DNA of 6,817 nucleotides from Opitutia bacterium (GTDB lineage: Bacteria > Verrucomicrobiota > Verrucomicrobiia > Opitutales > UBA953), in the NCBI GenBank assembly GCA_947460445.1, contig CANHHS010000079.1, positions 1 through 6,817 of the forward strand, read 5' to 3'. The number at the start of each line of letters is the position of its first letter. Positions within the stretch are counted from its first letter, which is position 1. Shown here in pieces: positions 1 to 5,672 of this stretch. The notes under the pieces are model-generated. The model was given only the letters and a program-made list of their open reading frames with translations. It made no database searches and was not told the origin of the DNA. A program made the position numbers and the translations under genes.

Positions 1-81
1 ATCGTCTTCTGCGCACACGTCCTCTGGATGCTCGCGCCCCGTGCTGAAAAACGCCAAGGCCCAACCCTGTTTGCTCGATGA
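1..81 (+). CDS. ccoN: C-terminal end of cbb3-type cytochrome c oxidase subunit I (partial)
   Basis: The frame starting at base 1 is open for 26 codons and ends with TGA at 79-81. The visible residues are a hydrophobic stretch (IVFCAHVLWMLAP), which looks like the end of a last membrane helix, followed by a short basic, hydrophilic tail ending in LFAR. The start and all heme and copper ligands lie outside the window, so the fragment alone does not identify the protein. The name rests on position: its stop overlaps the ATG of ccoO by four bases (ATGA), the arrangement expected for the catalytic subunit CcoN of a cbb3 oxidase. CcoN is the inner-membrane subunit holding heme b and the heme b3-CuB centre where oxygen is reduced. 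A fused or otherwise variant subunit I cannot be excluded. Confidence 0.65.
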   Translation: MVFCAHVLWMLAPRAEKRQGPTLFAR

Positions 82-704
82 AAAATCTGCACCTCATCTA
101 CGCTGGCGTATTCTTCACCATCGCTTTCTCTTGGGGCGGTCTGGTGCTGAGCAGTCAGATTCAACAAGCAGGGCTTGTGCCTGCGGCCTCTGAAGAAGGC
201 GGGCAGCTGTACCCTCGTAAAGCCTCTGGCTATGCCACCCAGGGCAAGGATGTCTATATATCCCAAGGCTGTAATTACTGTCATTCACAACAAGTTCGTC
301 CTGCGGGTATGGGTGGAGATATTGCACGTGGCTGGGGTCAGCGCTCAACCGTCTCTCGCGACTATATCCTGCAGGATCGTGTCTTGCTTGGCACGATGCG
401 CACGGGGCCTGACCTTGCGGACATTGGCGGCCGTCAATCATCCGATGACTGGCATTACCTCCATCTCTTTGATCCACAAATCACTTCGCCGGGTTCGAAT
501 ATGCCTTCATTCCGCCAGCTCTTCGAGTTGCGTCGTTTAGGTGCAACGCCCTCCAAGGATGCCATTCGCGTCCCTCCTACACACGCTGCTGTCGCTCCAG
601 CAGGCTACGAGTGGGTTCCAAGCGAGCGTGGCCGCAACCTTGTTGCTTACCTGCGTTCGCTGAAGTTGGACTATAATTCACCTGAAGCTAAGCTAAAGGA
701 ATGA
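78..704 (+). CDS. ccoO: cbb3-type cytochrome c oxidase subunit II (monoheme CcoO)
   Basis: CcoO is the membrane-anchored monoheme cytochrome c of the cbb3 terminal oxidase, and it passes electrons toward the CcoN heme-copper centre. The 208-residue product has one N-terminal membrane helix (about residues 7-26) and then a periplasmic cytochrome domain. The heme c motif CNYCH is at residues 65-69, inside the family signature GCNYCHSQQVRP. Other family marks are GTMRTGPDLADIGGR (about 105-119), WHYLHLFDPQ (125-134) and NMPSF (141-145), where Met142 is the likely axial heme ligand. The length is near the usual 200-240 residues. The ATG overlaps the ccoN stop as ATGA and has no good Shine-Dalgarno sequence, which suggests translational coupling. 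The next cytochrome gene starts 4 nt after this stop. The family call is firm. Confidence 0.95.
   Translation: MKNLHLIYAGVFFTIAFSWGGLVLSSQIQQAGLVPAASEEGGQLYPRKASGYATQGKDVYISQGCNYCHSQQVRPAGMGGDIARGWGQRSTVSRDYILQDRVLLGTMRTGPDLADIGGRQSSDDWHYLHLFDPQITSPGSNMPSFRQLFELRRLGATPSKDAIRVPPTHAAVAPAGYEWVPSERGRNLVAYLRSLKLDYNSPEAKLKE
696..700 (+). promoter_or_regulatory. Ribosome-binding site of the CcoP-position cytochrome gene
   Basis: AAGGA lies 8 nt before the ATG at 709, inside the last codons of ccoO. It supports 709 as the start rather than the out-of-phase ATG at 701-703 overlapping the ccoO stop. Confidence 0.6.
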
Positions 705-708
705 TGCC

Positions 709-1395
709 ATGAACGACCGTCACCACGATTCACGTAATCAGCCCCGCAACCCTGCGTCGGGACGTCCTTTTACCGAGGACTTTTCTGACGGAAAGTTGAC
801 CGAGGTTCACAGCCAGCTCGCCCGTGAGAAAGAAGAACCACAAGAGGGCTTCGCTAGCATCCCTGTTTTTATCGTCTTTGTCTTCTGCGCTTTTGGCTTC
901 TGGGCGGGTGTTTACCTTACTCGAAATTCAGGAGATTTTTCTGCCTCCACCTTTGATTTGGATGCCGTAAAGGTCGTCGCTGATACTGGCCCTAAGGCTT
1001 TTGAGCCCGATGCTGCGAAGGGCGAAAAGCTTTTCGCGATCCAGTGTGCATCTTGCCACCAGGTGACAGGTTTGGGTCAGCCAGGCGTGTACCCGCCTCT
1101 TGCAGGCTCGGAGTGGGTGGCTGGAGACGAAAGCCGTATGATCAAAATCATTCTCGCGGGTATGGTTGGTGAAGTCCAAGTCAAGGGTGTGACCTACAAC
1201 AACAACATGCCCAATATTGGGGCCGGCTTAAAAGACGCACAAGTTGCCAATATCGCAACCTATGTGCGCCAGGCCTGGGGTAATACGGCTTCGCCCGTTA
1301 CGGATACGAAGGTGGCGGAAATTCGCAAAGCAATCGGCGCCCGTGGGCAGTATAGTGCGAAAGAAGTTCTTTCCGAACACCCGATCGGAAAGTGA
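709..1395 (+). CDS. Membrane-anchored monoheme cytochrome c in the CcoP position of a cbb3 oxidase
   Basis: The 228-residue product is a class I cytochrome c. It has a polar cytoplasmic N-terminal part (1-48), one membrane helix (about 50-70), and a periplasmic domain with a single heme motif CASCH (113-117). PPLAGSEWV (129-137) follows, then YNNNMP (163-168), whose Met167 is the likely axial ligand. After the last cytochrome helix (TYVRQAWGN) there is a tail of about 37 residues. Its place directly after ccoO suggests it is the third oxidase subunit, handing electrons from the soluble pool to CcoO/CcoN. Canonical CcoP is about 300 residues with two CxxCH motifs; here only one exists, so I do not assign ccoP. 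The N-terminal cytosolic segment plus a helix is CcoP-like in layout. Alternatively it is a separate electron-donor cytochrome co-transcribed with the oxidase. A strong terminator follows 18 nt after the stop, so no further oxidase gene lies downstream here. Confidence 0.85.
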   Translation: MNDRHHDSRNQPRNPASGRPFTEDFSDGKLTEVHSQLAREKEEPQEGFASIPVFIVFVFCAFGFWAGVYLTRNSGDFSASTFDLDAVKVVADTGPKAFEPDAAKGEKLFAIQCASCHQVTGLGQPGVYPPLAGSEWVAGDESRMIKIILAGMVGEVQVKGVTYNNNMPNIGAGLKDAQVANIATYVRQAWGNTASPVTDTKVAEIRKAIGARGQYSAKEVLSEHPIGK

Positions 1396-1412
1396 TGATT
1401 AGTCAGTTTACG

Positions 1413-1456
1413 TAACCACAAAAAAGCCCGCCGATTGGCGGGCTTTTTTGTGGTTA
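1413..1456. terminator. Bidirectional intrinsic terminator between convergent operons
   Basis: The inverted repeat is perfect over 20 bp (1413-1432 against 1437-1456) with a 4-nt loop, GATT. The core is GCCCGCC/GGCGGGC, flanked by A6 on the left and T6 on the right, so either strand gives a GC-rich hairpin followed by a U6 run. It starts 18 nt after the stop of the cytochrome gene (+ strand) and 10 nt after the stop of trxA (- strand). It should therefore end both convergent transcripts. Confidence 0.93.
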
Positions 1457-1465
1457 AACACGACC

Positions 1466-1807
1466 TTAAGCGTGCTTCTTGATAAGGTCTGAAATTTGCT
1501 TTTTGGCGTTAGGCGCTGCCCCGACCAGTCTTTCGACAATCTCTCCGTTTTTATAGAGAATGAGCGCAGGGATTGAACTGACCCCGAGCTTCTGAGCCAA
1601 GGGAAGGTTCTTGTCAGAGTCTAGGCTGACTTTGCAGATTTGGACGGTGTCGGGATTTTCATCCGCGATTTGGTCCAAAACGGGCGATAGTTGTCGGCAG
1701 GGGCCGCACCAGGTAGCCCAGAAATCGATTAACACGAGTTTCTCGGGTGATTTAATTGCAGCTTCGTAATTAGAAGCTTCGAGATCGATAACCTTGTCGG
1801 ATGCCAT
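1466..1807 (-). CDS. trxA: Thioredoxin
   Basis: Thioredoxin is the small cytoplasmic dithiol protein that reduces disulfides in partner proteins and is recharged by thioredoxin reductase. With the start at 1807 the product has 113 residues, close to the usual 105-110. It carries the redox motif WCGPC (33-37) in the context DFWATWCGPCRQ and the cis-proline Pro80 in SSIPA. The C-terminal glycine-containing strand (VERLVGAAP) and final helix are also present. The same frame is open upstream to 1861, but those extra residues overlap the preceding gene and precede the conserved fold, so ATG 1807 (MASDKVIDLE) is preferred. No clear Shine-Dalgarno sequence is seen. The previous gene's stop is 5 nt upstream, so coupling is likely. 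One additional cysteine, Cys58, lies outside the active site. The terminator at 1413-1456 follows 10 nt after the stop. Confidence 0.95.
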   Translation of the reverse strand: MASDKVIDLEASNYEAAIKSPEKLVLIDFWATWCGPCRQLSPVLDQIADENPDTVQICKVSLDSDKNLPLAQKLGVSSIPALILYKNGEIVERLVGAAPNAKKQISDLIKKHA

Positions 1808-1812
1808 GGAAA

Positions 1813-2172
1813 TTAAACTTTGGTCTTGGTGAAGAGCTCTAAGGCTAAAAACACTGCACAACCTACGGAGCCGAGAGCGTTAAGGACGTCAATTGCAACG
1901 ACTAGACCTGATTCAGGTGGGTCAAAGCTTGCACCCGTTGTCGGAGAAATGGATGAAGGGCGAACAGCCGGTGCAACCGCAGGCTTAGGAATGCTGCTGG
2001 CAGCTGGTGGCGGGGGTAAGGGGGCGCTGGCAGCGGGCGGCGGGATGGGTTTCCCTGTTTCCACTCTTGGCTGCAACTTGAGCTTAGGTGGTTGTGGGGC
2101 AGAAGACTCACTTGAAGCGTTGCCTGCAGGACTGCCTGGAGGTGGCGGGGGAGTAGGGGCCTCGTTGCTCAT
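1813..2172 (-). CDS. Proline-rich protein with a C-terminal membrane segment, function unknown
   Basis: I do not recognise this 119-residue protein as a named family. Residues 1-85 are low-complexity and rich in Pro, Ala and Ser. They include a five-proline run near residue 8, a four-proline run near 53, and a short basic patch (KLKLQPRVETGK, 30-41). Residues about 88-112 form one hydrophobic segment (starting GLVVAIDVLNALGSVG) followed by a short lysine-bearing tail. This suggests a tail-anchored inner-membrane protein with a disordered cytoplasmic part. An aspartate (Asp95) sits inside the membrane segment. The ATG at 2172 has no clear ribosome-binding site. The stop lies 5 nt before trxA, which suggests co-transcription. 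The opposite strand is also open here as a glycine-rich frame. The minus frame is preferred because it ends in a coherent membrane helix and fits the operon. Proline runs of this kind usually need elongation factor P for efficient translation. Confidence 0.7.
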   Translation of the reverse strand: MSNEAPTPPPPPGSPAGNASSESSAPQPPKLKLQPRVETGKPIPPPAASAPLPPPPAASSIPKPAVAPAVRPSSISPTTGASFDPPESGLVVAIDVLNALGSVGCAVFLALELFTKTKV

Positions 2173-2227
2173 TTAGGGATAATTAAGGTGAATGGCGCGT
2201 GTGTAGAGTCAACCCGACAAGTGCCTT

Positions 2228-2515
2228 TTAACTGCGGTCGCTGTGCTTTTTTAGGAGGTCTTGGACTTCTCTGACGTCGGCCTCTTTTAGGCTACGTCCT
2301 TTACGGGCAAGGTCTTCCGTCGTTCGAATGACGACCTCTGCCATCTTTTCGTGAGTGCCTTCGGAGCCCCCAGCCAAGGTGAATCCTTCGCCCCGGGTAA
2401 TACGCTTATGGCCGTCTGTGCCATCCAAGCCTAGCCCGACGAGGTGCTGGGTTTTCTGTGCGGGCGAAATGTTTTTCTTAGGCACGCTTATATTGAATGC
2501 AGAATGACTGAGCAA
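2228..2515 (-). CDS. Small hypothetical protein coupled to scpA
   Basis: This 95-codon frame opens with TTG at 2515, directly after the scpA stop (TGA at 2518-2516). A GTG at 2485 would give an 85-residue form starting MPKKNISPAQKTQ. The conserved-looking part begins about there, so the start is uncertain. The product is soluble, charged and has no cysteine. A central glycine-rich section (LGLDGTDGHKR, 28-38, and GFTLAGGSEGTHEKM, 44-58) is followed by a predicted helical, Lys/Arg/Glu-rich C-terminus. There is no signal peptide or membrane segment. I recall similar small proteins in Verrucomicrobiota but no assigned function. Its tight junction with scpA occupies a place where scpB sits in some genomes, but it is much shorter than ScpB and shows no resemblance to it. 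Confidence 0.75.
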   Translation of the reverse strand: MLSHSAFNISVPKKNISPAQKTQHLVGLGLDGTDGHKRITRGEGFTLAGGSEGTHEKMAEVVIRTTEDLARKGRSLKEADVREVQDLLKKHSDRS

Positions 2516-3376
2516 TCAAGTCTCGCTTGAAGGATCTTCCGGAAGGGGGGCATCAAATTCAGAATCCGAGTCTACAAGTGCTGCGGCTGAGGTCGCCAAT
2601 GCTTTCTGACAGTAAATTTCCGCAAAGAGATCATCCTGTTCGAGTGTTAACTGACCAAGGCGCGCGAGTTCAAGGCAGGCCAAGAAGGTTGCCACCAACA
2701 TCGGGATGGTTGGGTGCTCGGGTAAGAGTGAAGTGAAGTTGAAACGCGCTTCGGCTTGAAGTCGCGAGAGAATGAACTCCATCCGATCTGTTACGGTCAC
2801 ATTTTCCGCACGAATATCGCCCGGTAAAATCCGCTCGGATAGTCGCCGTAAGATAAGGTTAAAGGTATTCCAAAGCTCAATGCGGTCACTTGGAGAGACC
2901 GGGCGAGCGGGTAGGTCTTCTGGATTCGGTGCGTTGACGAGGCGCGGGAGTAGCCCTTGGCGTTCGTCGATCAATCCCCGTAGAAGTGCAGCGGTTTCTT
3001 TGACGCGTTTATATTGAATCAGTTGCTGAATGAGTGCCCAGCGTGGGTCTTGGCCCTCTTCGGATCCCGTTAGGTCTTCGTCTTTTCGTTCGGCGGCTGG
3101 CAAGAGCATCCGGCTCTTAATGTACATCAAGGTTGCCGCCATGACGAAGAAATCTCCAGCGAGCTCAAGGTTGCCCTTTTCTTGGTTACGTAGAATTGCC
3201 AAATACTGCTGGGTGACAGTCTCGATGGGGATGTCGTAGATATCGACTTCGTTCTTGCGAATGAGGAACAGCAGTAGGTCCAGTGGGCCTTCAAAAACGT
3301 CTAAGCGAATAGGGTGGTCGACAGGCGGCAGTAATCCGTCTGTCGGTAAAGCAGGCTCTGGAGAAGGTGGTTCCAC
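2516..3376 (-). CDS. scpA: Segregation and condensation protein A (kleisin)
   Basis: ScpA is the kleisin that bridges the SMC dimer heads and binds ScpB, forming the SMC-ScpAB condensin that helps separate daughter chromosomes. The 286-residue product has a short proline-rich lead (1-20) and then the diagnostic N-terminal kleisin block: RLDVFEGPLDLLLFLIRKNE at 24-43, followed by VDIYDIPIE. FFVMAATLMYIKSRMLLP (76-93) follows, then a charged linker (about 96-110), DPRWALIQQLIQYKR (110-124), and a C-terminal winged-helix region (about 195-262). Length is near the usual 250-280. The start is GTG at 3376, two bases after the lptD stop. No Shine-Dalgarno sequence is visible, so translation probably depends on ribosomes from lptD. 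The acidic C-terminal tail (about 268-286) looks non-conserved. The downstream hypothetical gene begins on the base after this stop. No scpB is present in the window. Confidence 0.95.
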   Translation of the reverse strand: MEPPSPEPALPTDGLLPPVDHPIRLDVFEGPLDLLLFLIRKNEVDIYDIPIETVTQQYLAILRNQEKGNLELAGDFFVMAATLMYIKSRMLLPAAERKDEDLTGSEEGQDPRWALIQQLIQYKRVKETAALLRGLIDERQGLLPRLVNAPNPEDLPARPVSPSDRIELWNTFNLILRRLSERILPGDIRAENVTVTDRMEFILSRLQAEARFNFTSLLPEHPTIPMLVATFLACLELARLGQLTLEQDDLFAEIYCQKALATSAAALVDSDSEFDAPLPEDPSSET

Positions 3377-3378
3377 GC

Positions 3379-5583
3379 TTAGAATTTGAAGAGTCGGACG
3401 CGAATAGAGAAGTTTAGAGCACCATCGCCACGACTGGAAGACCGTTCGTTAATGCCGTACTCTAAGTCCCAAGAGTTTCCGATTTTTTGAGCGAGGATAG
3501 CACTACGATCGATGAAGCGGCCATTGATGAGGTCGTAAGTTGAACTCAGTCTAAAGCTATACGCTGAATTTAAACGAATCGTGTAATGTCCAAAAATCTG
3601 GCGAGCAGCAACGGTTTCGCTGAGGTCGCTTAACCCCAGTGAGGCCTCCCAGAGGTCGCCCGAATTAATGCTCATCCATGTGGCTGATCCGAGGTGATTA
3701 CCGAGGCTACCGTCGAACTTAAGCATGCTTTCCATGCTGAGCCATGGCTTCGGCTTCCAGGCCACATGGCTGTAAATGCCGCTGCTATTCCCTGTGGCAG
3801 AATCGATGCCGTCGCGCCAATCCGAGAAAACATCCAATCGTAAAAGTTCACGCGTGCCGACGGTCGCATCGCGCGTTTCCAAGGTATTACGAATGCCAAA
3901 CTGGGCTACTTGCCTTTCCTCGAGCGTTTCGATGTCAGGACGATCGGCGACGTCCACGATTGGTACGTTAACGGTAGCCAATGATAAACGGTCAATCTTT
4001 GGGATGTTATCTAAGGAGTCGCCCGATGATGGCATGGCGCGCCACTGAACAAACGGACGGACTGTATGGCGGATGCCATCGATGCCCCAGCGTGCGGATT
4101 GAGTATCCCAGGTGGCTGTTGAGAGCATTTCGGCATCAAAGCCAATCTGCGCAACCGTTCGACTGACTGCGCCAGTGCCAGTTGTGGATTCACTCCACCA
4201 TGTCGAACGTACGCCCGCGATAGGTTTTACTGTTAGCCAGTCTCCAAACGTCGTGGGTCGACTCAGGCCGACGTAGGTATCTAAACGTGAAAGATCAATT
4301 CGGGTGCTTTGTCCCGTAGCATTCTGAAAGTCAGCGCCATTGAGTTGTTCAGACGGGCGTTCGGAAAGTTGTGCTGCTGCGAAATTAAAACGACCAAGCC
4401 AGCTGGAGTCGCCAATCGGTCTATCGCTGAAATCCAGCCGTAGTTCAGGAAGGCGCTGGACGACGTCCTGGAAGTTGTCCGTCTTCACTGTTGCCAAGGC
4501 AGAAACAAATCCTCCCGCAATCGGGGCGCTTAATTCTAAGAACGTCTGTGGGAGTTGAGTTTCTTGTGTTAAGTTAGGACGATAGTCGCGGACTACTTCA
4601 GGGTCACTGAGAGCGACTAATTCGCCTGTCATCTCCCATCCACTTGCGCCACGGGCATTGAGTCTGCCTTCGATAAAGTAACGGTCACTGCTCGCCACCC
4701 GACCATATTTATCTGGGTAGAGTGATAAGTCTGTATGGTCATTAATCCAGCCGCCGGAAAGGTTCGTCCGCCAGCGGGTTTCTGTAGTCGGTAATGTCCA
4801 ATTATCATACCGAACGGTGGGCCCAATTAGCCAGCCTGCACGGGTATAGCCGTCAAGCAGCAGGCCTGCCCAGAGCGATTCTGATTGGCGAATGGTCGTG
4901 GTTGTACGGATGTAGGCACCTTGGCGCGAGGATGTGCGTACACGGAAATAAACTTCTGCAGGAATTTCTCGGTAACCACGTTGCGCATAACGTGGAATAT
5001 AGAAGAAAGGAATGCTGCCGACAGCTGGGTGAATGTGATTCAGCACGATGCGGTCATCGGCTTTTTTGTACGACATGCTCACAGCGCGCAGACTCATGCC
5101 GGCATCGGATGGTTCGCGGTACCAAACCTTGACGCCTTCCATGTCTTGGTTGCCCTTGATCATTGTGAAGGTGTCGGCTGTAAAATAAGCAGGCTTACGC
5201 CCGAAGCGGACATTTCTCGCAGTGATTCTTCCGGTGCGTGAATCGATGAGAGCATATTCACCAAACATCCGAAGATTTTCTGCGGTATAGACGACATTAC
5301 CAATCGCCTCGATCGTTCCATTCGTTGTGTTCATCCGAATCTCATCCGCATTGAGCTGCGCGTCTTTCGTCGAAAAGCGTGCTTGTTTGGCGATGATGAT
5401 TTTGCCGTCGTCTTCGGAACTAAAACTTTCGCCTTCAAGAGCAGGTGGCGCTTTAAAAGCATTGTCGACGCTTACTGGGTCTTTTTTAGGAGCAGGCTCT
5501 GCAGGTGCAGGTGCAGGCTCAGCCAGTCCAAACCCAGGCAGGGCAAGGGAGGCGGCAAGCAACCAGAAGCGACGTCCGGGCAT
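3379..5583 (-). CDS. lptD: LPS-assembly outer-membrane protein (LptD/OstA family)
   Basis: LptD is the outer-membrane barrel that, with LptE, inserts lipopolysaccharide into the outer leaflet. From ATG 5583 the product has 734 residues and begins with a good signal peptide (MPGRRFWLLAASLALPGFGLA, cleavage probably before EPAP). The mature N-terminus is a Pro/Ala-rich linker, then an OstA/LptA-like periplasmic domain (about residues 60-150 of this form; e.g. GTIEAIGNVVYTAENLRMFG, then SRTGRITARNVRF). GSIPFFYIPRY corresponds to the P-FYLPY motif of the family. The remaining roughly 500 residues alternate as expected for a beta-barrel and end in phenylalanine (LFKF), as outer-membrane barrels do. 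An upstream in-frame TTG at 5619 would add 12 residues (MSETACGQVSEL) ahead of the signal peptide and is less likely. The mature protein contains no cysteine, unlike the E. coli protein. The scpA start follows 2 nt after the stop. An organic-solvent-tolerance or generic OstA-family annotation would describe the same protein. Confidence 0.9.
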   Translation of the reverse strand: MPGRRFWLLAASLALPGFGLAEPAPAPAEPAPKKDPVSVDNAFKAPPALEGESFSSEDDGKIIIAKQARFSTKDAQLNADEIRMNTTNGTIEAIGNVVYTAENLRMFGEYALIDSRTGRITARNVRFGRKPAYFTADTFTMIKGNQDMEGVKVWYREPSDAGMSLRAVSMSYKKADDRIVLNHIHPAVGSIPFFYIPRYAQRGYREIPAEVYFRVRTSSRQGAYIRTTTTIRQSESLWAGLLLDGYTRAGWLIGPTVRYDNWTLPTTETRWRTNLSGGWINDHTDLSLYPDKYGRVASSDRYFIEGRLNARGASGWEMTGELVALSDPEVVRDYRPNLTQETQLPQTFLELSAPIAGGFVSALATVKTDNFQDVVQRLPELRLDFSDRPIGDSSWLGRFNFAAAQLSERPSEQLNGADFQNATGQSTRIDLSRLDTYVGLSRPTTFGDWLTVKPIAGVRSTWWSESTTGTGAVSRTVAQIGFDAEMLSTATWDTQSARWGIDGIRHTVRPFVQWRAMPSSGDSLDNIPKIDRLSLATVNVPIVDVADRPDIETLEERQVAQFGIRNTLETRDATVGTRELLRLDVFSDWRDGIDSATGNSSGIYSHVAWKPKPWLSMESMLKFDGSLGNHLGSATWMSINSGDLWEASLGLSDLSETVAARQIFGHYTIRLNSAYSFRLSSTYDLINGRFIDRSAILAQKIGNSWDLEYGINERSSSRGDGALNFSIRVRLFKF
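5501..5518. repeat. Short hexanucleotide repeat coding the LptD Pro/Ala linker
   Basis: Three tandem units GCAGGT, GCAGGT, GCAGGC on the + strand, with another GCAGGC at 5492-5497. On the minus strand they encode alternating Ala-Pro in the linker just after the predicted LptD signal peptide. Such a repeat could vary in copy number without shifting the reading frame. Confidence 0.6.
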
Positions 5584-5641
5584 CAGCTCTGACACTTGAC
5601 CACAGGCGGTTTCGGACAAGGTTTTTCGGGCATTGCGCTTG

Positions 5642-5660
5642 CGGGGTAGGGGCTACCTCG
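5642..5660 (+). other. Hairpin in the glgB leader beside the ribosome-binding site
   Basis: CGGGGTAG (5642-5649) can pair with CTACCTCG (5653-5660) over 8 bp, including one G-U wobble, around a GGG loop. It ends one base before the AGAGGG that serves as the glgB ribosome-binding site. In the minus-strand RNA the wobble becomes an A-C mismatch, so the fold is better in the glgB direction. No U-run follows, so it is not a terminator. Any effect on translation is inference. Confidence 0.4.
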
Positions 5661-5666
5661 AGAGGG
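5661..5666 (+). promoter_or_regulatory. Probable ribosome-binding site of glgB
   Basis: AGAGGG lies 6 nt before the ATG at 5673. No other in-frame ATG, GTG or TTG is found between about 5622 and this ATG, so it decides the start. Confidence 0.5.
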
Positions 5667-5672
5667 TGGGGT

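Larger units (their letters stand above)
5584..5672. promoter_or_regulatory. Divergent lptD-glgB intergenic region
   Basis: These 89 bases separate the two divergent start codons, so promoters for both genes are expected here or just inside the opposite gene. A -35-like TTGACC occurs at 5596-5601 on the + strand, but no convincing -10 element lies 16-18 bp further on. The minus strand offers no clear -35/-10 pair either. The right half (5641-5672) is strongly G-rich on the + strand and holds a small hairpin. Assignment as a regulatory region rests on gene orientation alone. Confidence 0.4.

Noticed and set aside
115..477. A 120-codon open frame on the minus strand within ccoO
   Set aside because: Shadow of a well-supported ccoO gene; composition is unlike a protein and there is no ribosome-binding site.
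1808..1861. An 18-residue N-terminal extension of thioredoxin (MCSVFSLRALHQDQSLIS)
   Set aside because: It overlaps the 3' end of the upstream gene and lies before the conserved thioredoxin fold. ATG 1807 gives the usual family length.
1820..2176. A 118-codon glycine-rich open frame on the + strand opposite the proline-rich gene
   Set aside because: It is the mirror of the Pro/Ala-rich codons on the other strand (Pro becomes Gly, Ala becomes Gly or Ser-type codons). It shows no ribosome-binding site and no coherent fold, and it would be convergent with the otherwise continuous minus-strand set.
5327..5599. Plus-strand open frames (up to 90 codons) opposite the LptD signal peptide and linker
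   Set aside because: They are antisense to the Ala/Pro-rich LptD N-terminus and run toward glgB without any ribosome-binding site or family signature.
5596..5601. TTGACC as the -35 box of a glgB promoter
   Set aside because: No acceptable -10 hexamer is found at 16-18 bp; a single hexamer is not enough to call a promoter.
5584..5619. A longer LptD start at TTG 5619
   Set aside because: It puts 12 polar residues before an otherwise well-formed signal peptide that begins at ATG 5583.
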